From assembly GCF_026250525.1 (NCBI RefSeq), contig NZ_CP111064.1:32630-96629 (forward strand): 64,000 bases of DNA. The letters run 5' to 3'. A program made the position numbers and the translations under genes. Positions 37,768 to 46,960 of the stretch are shown here, one piece after another. The notes under the pieces are model-generated. The model saw only the letters and a list, made by a program, of their open reading frames with translations. It was not told where the DNA came from and ran no database searches. Origin of the DNA: Chondrinema litorale (GTDB lineage: Bacteria; Bacteroidota; Bacteroidia; Cytophagales; Flammeovirgaceae). Positions within the stretch are counted from its first letter, which is position 1. Each line of letters opens with the position of its first letter.

Positions 37768-38070
37768 ATGAGCGCAAAAAATATATTTATGAGTGTACTT
37801 ACTGGAATTACAACTGGAACTATTATGGGAGTAATCCTCACATCAAAAAAAGGAGTTATTTTCAGGAAAAAAATATATGTGAAGAGCAATCAGTTTGCTG
37901 AAGTACAACTGGAAAACTTTAATAAATTATTAAATGGTTTTTCTACCAAACTTGATAAGAATATTAAAAAAGTAATCCGTGAATCTGAAAAAACAAATGA
38001 TTTGTCAGATTTTACCAAAAAAGAACAATGGCCAGAGAATTTCAAATCACATACAGATACTAGAAAATGA
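37768..38070 (+). CDS. YtxH-like stress protein
   Basis: 100 aa. The N-terminal hydrophobic Gly/Thr-rich segment (MSVLTGITTGTIMGVILTS) is followed by a Lys-rich helix, the YtxH pattern of small membrane-associated general-stress proteins. The next gene begins inside its stop codon (ATGA). Confidence 0.7.
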   Translation: MSAKNIFMSVLTGITTGTIMGVILTSKKGVIFRKKIYVKSNQFAEVQLENFNKLLNGFSTKLDKNIKKVIRESEKTNDLSDFTKKEQWPENFKSHTDTRK

Positions 38071-38243
38071 CAATTATTGATTTGAAAAATTTATTTTCTG
38101 TTCTTACGATATTCACCATTTTATTAGGTAGTTCTATTTTCTTAAGTTTTAATTCATTAAGTTTTGTTTATTTATTAGTGGCACTAGCCGTAATTATTAC
38201 ACTTACCAGATCTTTTTTCGATAGAAAATTATCAAGTCAATAA
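38067..38243 (+). CDS. Small membrane protein coupled to the YtxH gene
   Basis: 58 aa, start ATG overlapping the YtxH-like stop codon by 4 bases. Two hydrophobic helices (LFSVLTIFTILLGSSIFLS and SFVYLLVALAVIITL) end with a basic tail. Size and coupling suggest a DUF1328/phage-holin-III-like accessory membrane protein, but the family is not certain. Confidence 0.55.
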   Translation: MTIIDLKNLFSVLTIFTILLGSSIFLSFNSLSFVYLLVALAVIITLTRSFFDRKLSSQ

Positions 38244-38362
38244 AAGCGAGAACCAGATTCTTGAGAACATCAAAAAAACTTGAAGAGATAGTTACTAATT
38301 CTAGTATGAAGCATGCAGTATTTAATAGATGCTGGCACGGACATACAGGATTTCAGCTATGA

Positions 38363-38390
38363 GAACGGGATATATAAACCCGTTCTTTTT
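38363..38390 (+). terminator. Rho-independent terminator
   Basis: Perfect 7-bp stem GAACGGG / CCCGTTC, loop of 9 bases, then five T. It ends the YtxH/small-membrane-protein transcript, 120 bases after the last stop codon. Confidence 0.85.
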
Positions 38391-38436
38391 ACATTTTAAA
38401 CAATACTAACTTCTCAAATATTAAAGACTCATAAAA

Positions 38437-39276
38437 ATGGACTATATCTATATTATTATTTCTATACTTGTAATCTTTTTACTTGGTGTAAGAATTGTTA
38501 GGCCAACTCATAAAGGGCTTATTGAACGACTTGGAAAATACAGGAAATTAGCCCAACCTGGCTTCCATTGGATAATTCCGATGGTGGATAGGATGTTTCG
38601 GGTAAATATTACAGAGCAAATGGTTGATGCCGAACCTCAAGAGATTATCACTAATGACAACCTGAATGCAAGTGTAGATGCACAGGTATATTTTAGAGTT
38701 AAATCTGATGAAAACAGTGTGAAGGGATCTACTTATGATGTAAACAATTACAGCTGGCAAATTGTCAATCTTGCCCGAACTACATTGCGTAATATTATTG
38801 GTACTCTTACCTTAAAATCTGCCAATAGTGAAAGGGGTAGAATTAATATGGAACTCCATGAAACACTCCACAAAGAGACTAAGGATTGGGGAATCGAAAT
38901 AATTCGTACCGAATTAAAGCAAATTGATCCTCCTGCAGATGTACAGGAAACTATGAACAAAGTGGTAAAAGCTGAAAATGAGAAAATAGCAGCAATAGAT
39001 TCAGCTACTGCTGCAGAAACAGTTGCTGATGGGATTAAAAGAGCTAAGATAAAAGAAGCTGAAGGTGAGGCAGAAGCCATAAAACTCGTAAACCAAGCGG
39101 CTGAGCAATATTTTATAGGAAATGCTCAGATTTTAAGAAAGTTGGAAGCTATGGAAACTGCCCTTAAAGTAAATACAAAAATAATTGTGCCTACTGGAGC
39201 CGATCTGGTTAATGTGGTAGGCGAAATGGCTGGTATAACTCCAGTTCAAAAGAAAACTAATGGGATGTTAAAGTAA
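38437..39276 (+). CDS. SPFH/Band 7 (stomatin-like) membrane protein
   Basis: 279 aa. One N-terminal transmembrane helix, then the SPFH domain (RPTHKGLIERLGKYRKLAQP, GFHWIIPMVDRMFRVNITEQ) and an Ala/Glu-rich coiled coil (IKEAEGEAEAIKLVNQAAEQ). Oligomeric scaffold of membrane microdomains, often stress-linked. Complete and uninterrupted. Confidence 0.9.
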   Translation: MDYIYIIISILVIFLLGVRIVRPTHKGLIERLGKYRKLAQPGFHWIIPMVDRMFRVNITEQMVDAEPQEIITNDNLNASVDAQVYFRVKSDENSVKGSTYDVNNYSWQIVNLARTTLRNIIGTLTLKSANSERGRINMELHETLHKETKDWGIEIIRTELKQIDPPADVQETMNKVVKAENEKIAAIDSATAAETVADGIKRAKIKEAEGEAEAIKLVNQAAEQYFIGNAQILRKLEAMETALKVNTKIIVPTGADLVNVVGEMAGITPVQKKTNGMLK

Positions 39277-39482
39277 TTTACATCATATTTTGCAAATGAA
39301 ATGAATTTTCCAAGTATATTAAATATGCTTGCTGGATACCAGCCTATCAGCCAGGCATCGTTAAGGTAAACAGAATTATTTGGATGATATCTGCATACTA
39401 CAAATTCAAGCTTGTTTAGTTCAATCGTAGCCCTTTCTCCTTTTTTATTTCTAATAGAAAGCTGTAAATCTATAGTCATCAT
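39246..39482 (-). CDS. Possible small protein, unknown
   Basis: 78 aa on the opposite strand, overlapping the SPFH gene end by 31 bases. The N-terminal half (MTIDLQLSIRNKKGERATIE) looks like a genuine soluble protein and the C-terminus is hydrophobic. No motif or paralogue in the window. Confidence 0.35.
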   Translation of the reverse strand: MMTIDLQLSIRNKKGERATIELNKLEFVVCRYHPNNSVYLNDAWLIGWYPASIFNILGKFISFAKYDVNYFNIPLVFF

Positions 39483-39671
39483 TTTCTCTTATACATAAGT
39501 ATAAGGTTATGGTATAAATATAAATACAGAAAATTTGAACCTAATAAACTAGGCGTATTTTAAAACCTGTGATCTTTGCAATACCCTTCAGTTTGTATGT
39601 AATGGTTTATGCATAATACATGCTGACCTTTACAAGGTAAATAAAATTAGGTTCCATTTTAATCAAACAAT

Positions 39672-40331
39672 TTGATGAAAACAATAAATATAATGATGCT
39701 GGTAGTATGTATATCCATTACCAGCAATACCAATGCACAAGATAATAAAAGATACCATTATAATGATTATATAGACAATTCTATCGGATTTGGTCTGAAA
39801 ATAGGCACGAATTACTCTAATGTTTATAGCACTGAAGGCGAAGAATTCAAAAGTAATCCTAAATTTGGTCTGGCAACAGGTTTTTTTGCAACTATTCCCA
39901 TTTATAGAAATTTAGCGATTCAACCTGAAATTTTGTTATCTCAGAAAGGATTTAAAGCTACAGGAAAAGTTTTCAATGAAACTTATGAGCTTAAACGTAC
40001 AACAACCTACATTGATGTTCCCATATTGCTTATGTTAAAACCTGTAGAGTTTTTGAGCTTGTTAGTCGGCCCACAGTATTCTTACCTTATAAAACAAAAG
40101 AATCGGTTCACCAATGCCTCAACCACTATTGACCAGGAGGAAGCATTTGAAAATGACAATATTCGAAAAAATACTTTGTGTTTTATTATAGGAGCTGATA
40201 TTAACTTGAACCAAGTAGTAATTGGTACCCGTGTTGGCTGGGATTTGCAAAAAAACAATGGTGATAGCTCATCGTCAACTCCCCGTTACAAAAATTACTG
40301 GGGGCAATTAACACTTGGGTATAAATTTTAA
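39672..40331 (+). CDS. Outer-membrane beta-barrel protein (porin family)
   Basis: 219 aa with a signal peptide (ending TNAQD). The mature part has alternating strands typical of the PF13568-like barrel: IGFGLKIGTNYSNVYS, LAIQPEILLSQKGFKATG, YIDVPILLMLKPVEFLSLLV, ending with aromatic residue F (WGQLTLGYKF). A common Bacteroidota outer-membrane family of unknown cargo. Confidence 0.82.
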   Translation: MMKTINIMMLVVCISITSNTNAQDNKRYHYNDYIDNSIGFGLKIGTNYSNVYSTEGEEFKSNPKFGLATGFFATIPIYRNLAIQPEILLSQKGFKATGKVFNETYELKRTTTYIDVPILLMLKPVEFLSLLVGPQYSYLIKQKNRFTNASTTIDQEEAFENDNIRKNTLCFIIGADINLNQVVIGTRVGWDLQKNNGDSSSSTPRYKNYWGQLTLGYKF

Positions 40332-40422
40332 AAATTGATAGTAAGTACTATAAACCTCATTAGTCCTTTTTGTCTCATAAATTAAATCGCCAAAAACTAC
40401 TTTCATTTAATGATAATCACTT

Positions 40423-40776
40423 ATGAACCATTCTGAACTGGAAAAAGGAAAGATCCTAATCATTGTTGAAATCATAGAATATATACCTAATTCCGTGCTG
40501 ATAAAAACAATCATAAAAAAAACAACTGGCAATGTTAGTGCTGTGTCCTTTGATTCTGGAGAAACTTTAACAGAAAAAACATCACCCTTCGATACATTTA
40601 TTCAGGTAATTGACGGAAAAGCAGAAGTAGTAATTGATGGAATATCCAATATATTAGAAACCGGACATTCCATCATTATTCCAGCTCATTCTCCTAATAG
40701 CATCAAAGCCAACGTGCGATTTAAAATGATCTCTACAATCATAAAGAGCGGATATGATGAGGTTAGTCTAAGCTAA
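40423..40776 (+). CDS. Cupin-domain protein
   Basis: 117 aa single cupin domain: PFDTFIQVIDGKAEVVIDG and TGHSIIIPAHSPNSIKA correspond to cupin motifs 1 and 2. Only part of the metal-binding His set is kept (His in GHSIIIPAH), so metal binding is uncertain. Typical small cupin of stress clusters. Confidence 0.82.
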   Translation: MNHSELEKGKILIIVEIIEYIPNSVLIKTIIKKTTGNVSAVSFDSGETLTEKTSPFDTFIQVIDGKAEVVIDGISNILETGHSIIIPAHSPNSIKANVRFKMISTIIKSGYDEVSLS

Positions 40777-40828
40777 AAAAGTATCTGTGATGGAGAAGAA
40801 TGATCGCAAAACAAATAAACTATATATA

Positions 40829-42192
40829 CAGGGCTTTTTCATAAAAATTAATTGAGACATTTCAGGGCCAATCTTTTATCATAATTCATTTCTTCCCTGA
40901 AGACAGTAATACTTCCCATATCGTTATTGCCTCTTATTATGTTGACGGCAACGTTGATAATGGCCACCACGGAGTGGCAGCTATCGCTCTTGCCCTCCAT
41001 TTGTTGAAGCATCTTATCCTGTCTTCTCCAAAGCCCTCATCACGTACAAAATGGTCAGATTCTATGCACCAATGCTTCCTTACCGTCCCGAAAAGTTCTT
41101 TGCCTATATCTTTGTTTTCAGTATTCTTCCTGCTACTCCTGTTGGATATGTAGCTTGCAGCCGCAAAACTGATCTCCGAGCTTCTCTTATCGGTTTTCAC
41201 GTCGTACCTTTCCTTTTCCACTACCATTATATCAGATAGCCCACTGTCCTTCCAATCGTCTGCAAACCACTCTGAGTTTACCCAATAATGGTATCCTTTC
41301 CGCATCTCTATCCTACCATGACATTTTTCCCACATCTCATCGTGCCATTGGGGCATTTCCGTATCATGTATGTCTCTACAGATCTCCAATAGATGTTTTT
41401 GGTACGCTTAACCTGTGTCAAATAAGTACCCTTTTCTTGGTGTATCACTGTCAACAGCTCCTTATTAGTGTGTAAGGCATCAAAACTATAGGCATCTTTA
41501 AGTACACTTTTTCCTTTGAAATATCCCTTTACCAATCTTTTTTCGGAATCCTTCGAACCATTATAATAGCCCAATATCTTGCTTTATCCGTTCTGATGGT
41601 CCACCATTCTGGCGACCATCCTCACAATATTCTCTGCACGTTTTTGCCCAACAACCTTGTCTATACTGCCCCTCAGCTCTGCTTGCAGCCGCTTTCCATC
41701 AATAGCATACCAATTGAAGCTTTCACTATCTTGTTGTTCATCCAGTCTGATGCCAAAGTACCTTTCGTTCAGCTCATTGTAAGAATGGAAATCTAGCAGT
41801 TCCAATAATCTGCCGAGCTGGCGCAGTGCAGCTGCGGACGAGAAATACAACTCTGCACCAATAATCCCAACTCAGTGGCCAGGAATAGGTATTCCCTTTC
41901 CATCATACGATGTATACTTGATACGGTTATCTTGCCAGTCACCCTGAGTGTACAATAAAGAAAGCTGAACAGTACAAATGCTTGTTCATGCCGCTTCCCT
42001 CGCTTCCAGCCGGGATTATCACGTAAATCTATCAGGCCTTGCAATTCCTTATAATATCTGTTATTGCGGGTGCAACCGCGGGTGCAACCTTCGTTTTTTA
42101 GGTTGTTCCATATCCTGATATTGAATGTGAGAGTTTTTTATCAAGTTTAGAACAGCCTTTTTTCATATCCAATTTTTTATGAAAAAGCCCTG
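40829..42192 (-). mobile_element. ISAs1-family element, copy A
   Basis: Ends CAGGGCTTTTTCATAAAA (left) and its complement (right), flanked by a perfect 10-bp duplication ACTATATATA (40819-40828 and 42193-42202). 1364 bp. The transposase is broken by a nonsense codon, a one-base deletion and two 14-nt insertions. A 12-mer GCGGGTGCAACC is tandemly duplicated at 42066-42089 relative to copies B and C. Confidence 0.9.
40848..42044 (-). pseudogene. ISAs1 transposase, copy A, with two 14-nt insertions
   Basis: Parts in several frames show the DDE_Tnp_ISAs1 pattern: WYAIDGKRLQAELRGSIDK, DAYSFDALHT, HWCIESDHFVRDEGFGEDRI. A 14-nt insertion at 41818-41834 (CAG, 11 nt, CAG) splits ISRPQ from QLGRLLEL. 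Another at 40962-40978 (GCC, 11 nt, GCC) splits ARAIAA from AIINVAVN. Both sites are uninterrupted in copy B, and both chain in frame when skipped. There are also a TAA near 41584 and a one-base deletion near 41395, so this copy is probably dead. Confidence 0.8.
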
Positions 42193-42331
42193 ACTATATA
42201 TATAACTATTCAAATTGATTATATAATACTTTATAATTTGAATGAAATAACATTTATAATAACAAATTAATTGCTTACCAATCTTATTTTTAACTGTAGC
42301 TTTATAAAATATCACTTAATATAAAAGAAAG

Positions 42332-42564
42332 ATGGAAAAAATAATGGACAATAAATACAAGGTAGCTCAGAGTATAATTATACTAAAAGATCTTCTTTGA
42401 AACTAATTGTCAGGTACTATATCAGGAAAATATTTTACTGCAAATTCCCAATTGAATCTGAACGAAAAGAATTAATTTACTTTGAAAGAGAACTTTCTGA
42501 TGATGAAACATTAGAAAAGAATGATATTTTACTGACATTATATTCTAAAGCTAAAATAGTATAA
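42332..42564 (+). pseudogene. Broken homologue of the 63-aa protein at 57282-57473
   Basis: Starts MEKIMDNKYKV and, after a one-base frameshift near 42395, continues as SSLKLIVRYYIRKIFYCKFP and ERKELIYFERELSDDE. This matches TSLKLIVRRYTQKIYYCKFP and RKELVFFEREL of the intact copy. The IS1595 element inserted directly after its stop codon. Confidence 0.75.
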
Positions 42565-42900
42565 AATAATAGGGTTACCCATCTAAGTCGCAGTACAAAT
42601 AATTTGACTATAGGTTTTAGGTTTACTCTCAGTCATTCTTTTAAGTAATTTATCTAGGATTGATTCTCTAAAATTCCTGCGGTTAAATCTAAAGAAATAT
42701 TCGTTTAGGCAATCATTCAACAACCTTTTATCGCAATAGGAATGTGTGCCTCTCAACCAATTTTTCAAATTCCTAATTTGCTGGTGCAACATGGTGAAGT
42801 TTTCACCTTTGTTTGATAACTGTGAACGCATGTTCTTGTATAACTTTTTGATAGGTTTATCCACTTCAACCATCTGTAACTATGGCTGCTTTTTTACTTA

Positions 42901-43983
42901 TAATTCACCACGCCAGGATTTGGGATTTTTCATACGATTGAAATTTGAGTGAAAATAAGCGATCAAATTGATCAGCATCCACTTCCATAAATGCTCAATT
43001 AGATTTAAGTTTGGAGAATAAGCTGGCAAATACACCAATTTAATATTCCAGGTGGCTGCAAGTAGTTCTGCATCTTCCTTTACCCAATCGCATTTTTGAT
43101 AACGAGCATTCCATGCCGGGCATTGTCTAAAATCAAATAAAGCTTTTTATCCATTTTTCAATAATGATAATTTCTTATCCATCTCATGTAATCGGTAAAA
43201 GTTCCAGCCCTGATGGAGATGTCATTAACCAGACTTAGTATTTGTCTTTTTGCCAGATCCAATCCGCCAAGAACATTGACTCGATGCTCGGCACCCGATA
43301 ACGACCATGTGAAGTAGGGTTATAACAAGGGTTTTGACTCCATAGGAACCGTTCAAACTTGCCTTGTACAAAGTGAGCGCTATCTAAAAAAAGTAGATCA
43401 GCAGACCCACAAGCCATTTTCCTCAGCAATGGAAACAAGGTTTCTGTTTTGAATACTTCTTGTTCTTTGAACCTTTCTTCTGATAACTTTCCTCCCGGAA
43501 AAGGTGTGGTTTTTCTGTACCTGAACCCTAATTTTTTAATGAAAATTCTTACCAGCTGTAGGCTTCGTTCAATCCCTAATTCCTGTCTGATCCATTCTCG
43601 AATTGCCGAGACATAATCAGGCATGTTTTTATTGATTGCCTCACAGATTTTGTCCTTATGTACCATTAGCTCAGATACTGGTTTTTAATAATTTAGGCAA
43701 CTCAGTGAACTCAGACCTCCTTCATTAATATAGACGAACATACTTGGTAATTGTGTTTGGGCTTACACCTAAAATTTCAGCACATTGTATTCGATTATAG
43801 CCTTTATAAAGTAAGCATATCATGTGAAATCTATCCCGAATTATTGGGTTTTTATGTTTTGCTTCCAGCTGGTTTCTAAGCATATTTGCCTTGGAGGCAT
43901 CAGATTCTCTATTCCGCCACGGAGTGGGAAAGCATTATTTATAGTTTGGTCACTTAAATATAATGCTTCCTTTTTTTCTCACA
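42901..43983 (-). pseudogene. IS630 transposase D1, with 14-nt insertions
   Basis: Best-preserved part 43666-43235 (DYVSAIREWIRQELGIERSL, FRYRKTTPFPGGKL, LLFLDSAHFVQGKFERFLWS). 14-nt insertions are present at 43278-43294 (GTG, 11 nt, GTC; between GRYRV and VNVLGGLD) and 43108-43124 (AAT, 11 nt, AAT; inside LDNARYQKC). A GC-rich insertion also lies near the start (about 43913-43930). The IEHLWKW motif (near 42985) has no insertion, unlike D2. The region upstream of 43666 is frame-broken, so the copy is dead. Confidence 0.78.
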
Positions 43984-44001
43984 ACTTGGCGTTGCAGACT
44001 A
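42901..44001 (-). mobile_element. IS630-type element D1 (nested in IS1595)
   Basis: Ends TAGTCTGCAACG and TAATTCACCACGCC, each flanked by TA (42899-42900, 44002-44003), the hallmark target duplication of the IS630 family. A short hairpin lies at the 5' terminus, as in sister copy D2. An internal deletion of about 110 bp near the 3' end compared with D2 accounts for its smaller size. Confidence 0.85.
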
Positions 44002-44679
44002 TATATGATCTTTGAATATAGGTTTTAAGCTCTCAGCACGATAGTCTTTTATGGTTTGAGCATATCCCTCGGGGGAACCCCTGCCATCATTACCAACTCT
44101 ATATTCAATGGCAATTATCACTTTGACTTTTTTGTCTGAATGACTACGACCTTGCTCTCCTTGTTGGGGAGTACCTATTTCAAACTCATCTGCATGCACC
44201 TGATCTACTAAGGGGGATTTTTTGCTACTGCCCATAGCCTGTTGCTCCTTACGTCTAAATAACCAGGCTGTCGTTTGTCTAACACCAAAACGTTGGGCTA
44301 AATAAATACTATTAGCGCCTTTTTTATTGGTAATAATCTCATAAACCATGGCAAAAGCTGTGTCTATACCGAATTTTAACTTATGGAATAAGGTATGAGC
44401 TGTGGCAGATTCATCATAACCACAAGCAGAGCATCGTTTACTAAAATCTTGTTTGCCTTTACAAAAAGTAGTATGCCTACATTTTCGAAAATGGTAACCA
44501 GCACTCCATTTCTGATCATGTAAATAGGCTAAACACTGTTCTTTTGTCCCAAATCTGTTTTTAAATACTTTTTCTGTTAATCCTTTATCTATTTTCATCT
44601 TATCTATGCTTATTTTAAGATAAGATAATCCTGTAGATAGTAAGGGTTTTAAACACTGAGATTTAAATGGGTAACCCTA

Positions 44680-44993
44680 TAAAATAATTTAGGTATGTCG
44701 ATTTAGGTCTCCTATACTTTTAACTGTCGATGTAATATAGGGTGTGTTTCAACCAATCTAACGATAAGTTTATGAAAAATGGAGTTTCTAAAGCTCCTTC
44801 TATTAAATCGGAAGTGGAATTCATTCTACTTAAATAAGTAACTAATAATAGTATTTATCTGGTAAGAAGATGGTCTATTTTAAGACTAGGCTTTTTTTGA
44901 AAGAATTTATGACAATCAGACATTTTACAACTTTTAATCTGCATTTTATCATCTAATAACATAATGTAAATAAATTCTTATACTTTTTATTGG
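44680..44993 (+). other. Intergenic stretch between IS1595 and an IS5-type element
   Basis: About 310 AT-rich bases with no gene, no strong hairpin and no recognisable IS end other than the neighbours' own. Nothing further seen. Confidence 0.4.
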
Positions 44994-45017
44994 TTGTATA
45001 AAAAAAGAAGTATTAAA

Positions 45018-45827
45018 ATGAACCTGTCTAAAGTAAAAAATAAGCTATTACCACATTTATCACAAGGTAAGAACGGCCCTAAACTAGCTGAAGAGAAGCT
45101 AGTTAGCATTGTGGAGTTGATTGTTTATCGTTTGAAAACGGGATGCCAGTGGCGAGAAATACCTATAGGCCAATATATGGATGAACCTTATAGCTGGCAA
45201 AGTGTCTTCCACCATTATAACCGTTGGTACAATGATAACTGTTGACAATTAGGATGGGAAACTTTAGTTGCTGAAAATAAAGATCAACTTGACCTATCTA
45301 GTGTTCAGATGGATGGTACACACACACCCTCTAAACAAGGAGGAGAAGCTATAGCTTATCAGAGGCGAAAATCAGCAAAGACCACTAACTCACTTAGTAT
45401 TTGTGATGCAAAAGGAGTTTTACTGGCAGCTAGTCAACCAGAAAAAGGGAATCATAATGATTTGTATGAGATTGAAAAACATTTTAAAGAAATGATAGAA
45501 ACTCTTGAAAATGTGGGTATTTGCACAGATGGTCTTTTTATGAATGCTGATGCTGGCTTTGATTGTAATGCATTCAGGACGCTCTGCTTTGAATATGGAA
45601 TAACACCTAATATCTGTTTGAATAAAAGAAAAGGTAATTTAACAGACCGAGATGAATATTTTGACCCATTGCTTTATAAACAACGCACTGTTATTGCGCA
45701 TGCTTTTGCCTGGCTAGACGCTTACAAAGCATTATTAATTCGATATGAGAAAAAAGTCAAGAACTGGTTTAATCTCAATTTGCTCGGCTTTTTTGTCGGT
45801 TTTTCCAAAAAAATTTACCCTAACTAA
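45018..45827 (+). pseudogene. IS5-type (DUF4096) transposase with one nonsense codon
   Basis: N-terminal DUF4096-type region (KLAEEKLVSIVELIVYRLKT, GCQWREIP) then DDE domain (SSVQMDGTHTPSKQGGEAIA, LFMNADAGFDCNAFR, NKRKGNLTDRDEYF). A single TGA at 45242-45244 interrupts an otherwise open frame. The ATG at 45018 is made of target bases AT plus the first G of the IS, so initiation depends on the insertion site; an upstream in-frame ATG exists at 44994. Confidence 0.8.
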
Positions 45828-45841
45828 CTTTAGACAGGTTC
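45020..45841 (+). mobile_element. IS5-family element (ISL2-like) with AAT duplication
   Basis: Inverted repeats GAACCTGTCTAAAGT at both ends, 3-bp duplication AAT (45017-45019 and 45842-45844), 822 bp. The ANT-type 3-bp duplication suits the ISL2 group. The transposase start codon spans the left junction (see CDS). Confidence 0.85.
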
Positions 45842-45930
45842 AATGCTAAAATTCTTATAATGAGATTTTTTTTTATAAGAAAGGTCAGGGTTTTAAACTT
45901 ATTTCTGAGAGCATTAAAATTTCTACCTAC

Positions 45931-46167
45931 TCAATAAATATATAGTATAAAAAAGGCAATTCCTGTCAATATCAATGTTATAGATAATGTTTTGAGAGTT
46001 GTAACCTGATGAGAAAAATTATGAAATAGCTTCCAAATAAAATTGGGAGGGGGGAAATTATAATAAGAATAGGAATATTTCTCTAGGATCGTATATCTAT
46101 AAATGCCTCGAATAATACCAACAATCAAAAGATTAATTATAAATGAAATAATTACTATATAAATCAT
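45931..46167 (-). CDS. Small membrane protein, paralogue of 55559-55831
   Basis: 78 aa, one N-terminal and one C-terminal hydrophobic helix with a conserved loop: IYRYTILEKYSYSYYNFPPP and WKLFHNFSHQV. The homologue at 55559-55831 has RYRKIKKYSYAYYDSYP and KLYHNFYHQL. Both are orphan-like and flanked by IS elements. Possibly immunity-type proteins; function unknown. Confidence 0.6.
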   Translation of the reverse strand: MIYIVIISFIINLLIVGIIRGIYRYTILEKYSYSYYNFPPPNFIWKLFHNFSHQVTTLKTLSITLILTGIAFFILYIY

Positions 46168-46617
46168 AATTAAAGAATTTTAAATACTAGATGTTTTATA
46201 AAAAATGCTTTGAGGAATTTGATAATTGCTTGCATAAAAATTTATAACTTTTAACTTCAAAATTGAACACTTCATTCTTTAAAGTTAGCCGTTACTTATT
46301 TTTAAAGTATTACATTGTTTGGACGATAATTACATTTATCCCATATTTTAGGAATCTTACCTTCTAAGTAAAATGTTTGAGCAGATGTAAATTAATCCAC
46401 AAAAATCATAACTTGTTGTTTTTAGTGCTATAAAAAGTATATAATAGGCAGGTCAAAAAAACACTCTTTTTTTCTCAAAGTGCGAAACATATAATTAATT
46501 TAATTTAACATGTAACATATGATGCTTAGAAAATATCGATCTTCGTAAAGCCATAGAATTATAAAATAAGAGTACTATTGGCAAACAATTTATACATAAT
46601 AAATTAAGTTTTAGAGA
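46168..46617 (+). other. Intergenic stretch, 450 bases
   Basis: AT-rich, with no supported gene or RNA; only the general upstream region of the 61-aa protein gene. Confidence 0.35.
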
Positions 46618-46803
46618 ATGAAAATTTTAAGAAGTTGGAGGGAACAAAAGGTTATGCTTAAAAGGAGATTTCCAATTTTATGCGATAAGGATTTTGACTT
46701 TATGGATGGGCAAAGAGAGAGTATGATGGATAGACTTTCTGTTAAACTTAAGAAAACCAGAGAAGAGCTTGAATTGCTTTTTGCAGAGCTACAGACCTAT
46801 TAA
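46618..46803 (+). CDS. CsbD-like small stress protein
   Basis: 61 aa (MKILRSWREQKVMLKRRFPI, then FDFMDGQRESMMDRLSVKLK and EELELLFAELQTY). The pattern of a helix with KxxFPxLxDxDF and a LxxKLxKT helix is that of CsbD-like general-stress proteins common in Bacteroidota. It is followed directly by a terminator, so it is monocistronic. Confidence 0.7.
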   Translation: MKILRSWREQKVMLKRRFPILCDKDFDFMDGQRESMMDRLSVKLKKTREELELLFAELQTY

Positions 46804-46815
46804 ATAGGCGCTAAA

Positions 46816-46839
46816 AAAAGGGCAAACAATTGCCCTTTT
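46816..46839 (+). terminator. Rho-independent terminator
   Basis: Ten-base stem AAAAGGGCAA / TTGCCCTTTT with loop ACAA, 13 bases after the CsbD-like stop codon. A strong terminator that could act in both directions. Confidence 0.88.
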
Positions 46840-46960
46840 CAGGGAACCGAAATAAGTATACACAGCAGAGGAACATTAAAAAATAAAGGGCTATTTAAAC
46901 ATTACAATTATCAAAAATTTAAAATTTTCAAAAACCACAAGTACTGATTTTGCAAAAACC

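Larger units (their letters stand above)
42583..44598 (-). pseudogene. IS1595/ISXO2-like transposase, split
   Basis: The N-terminal part (44598-44002) has the zinc ribbon (CRHTTFCKGKQDF, CSACGYDESATAHT) and DDE start (VHADEFEIGTPQQGEQGRSH). The C-terminal part (42873-42583) has QIRNLKNWLRGTHSYCDKRL and EYFFRFNRRNF. Removing IS630-D1 and one TA rejoins FKDHI to SKKAAIVTDG in frame. A further frameshift and a TGA follow TDG, so it was already decaying or has decayed since. Confidence 0.8.
42571..44678 (-). mobile_element. IS1595-family (ISXO2-like) element interrupted by IS630-D1
   Basis: Inverted repeats AGGGTTACCCATCTAAGTC (left) and AGGGTTACCCATTTAAATC (right, other strand), flanked by direct repeats of about 10 bp (ATAAAATAAT). 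It contains an ISXO2-type transposase cut in two by an IS630 copy at 42901-44001. Confidence 0.85.

Noticed and set aside
42066..42089. Tandem 12-mer GCGGGTGCAACC as a possible CRISPR or iteron
   Set aside because: Only two units, inside the ISAs1-A coding region; better seen as a duplicated insertion relative to copies B and C.
42332..42564. 14-nt insertion in the broken 63-aa homologue
   Set aside because: Comparison with the intact copy shows a one-base shift only, so the insertions are not seen outside IS genes in this window.
45018..45827. Programmed bypass or frameshift in the ISL2-like element
   Set aside because: Only a single in-frame TGA is present; no insertion or frame change.
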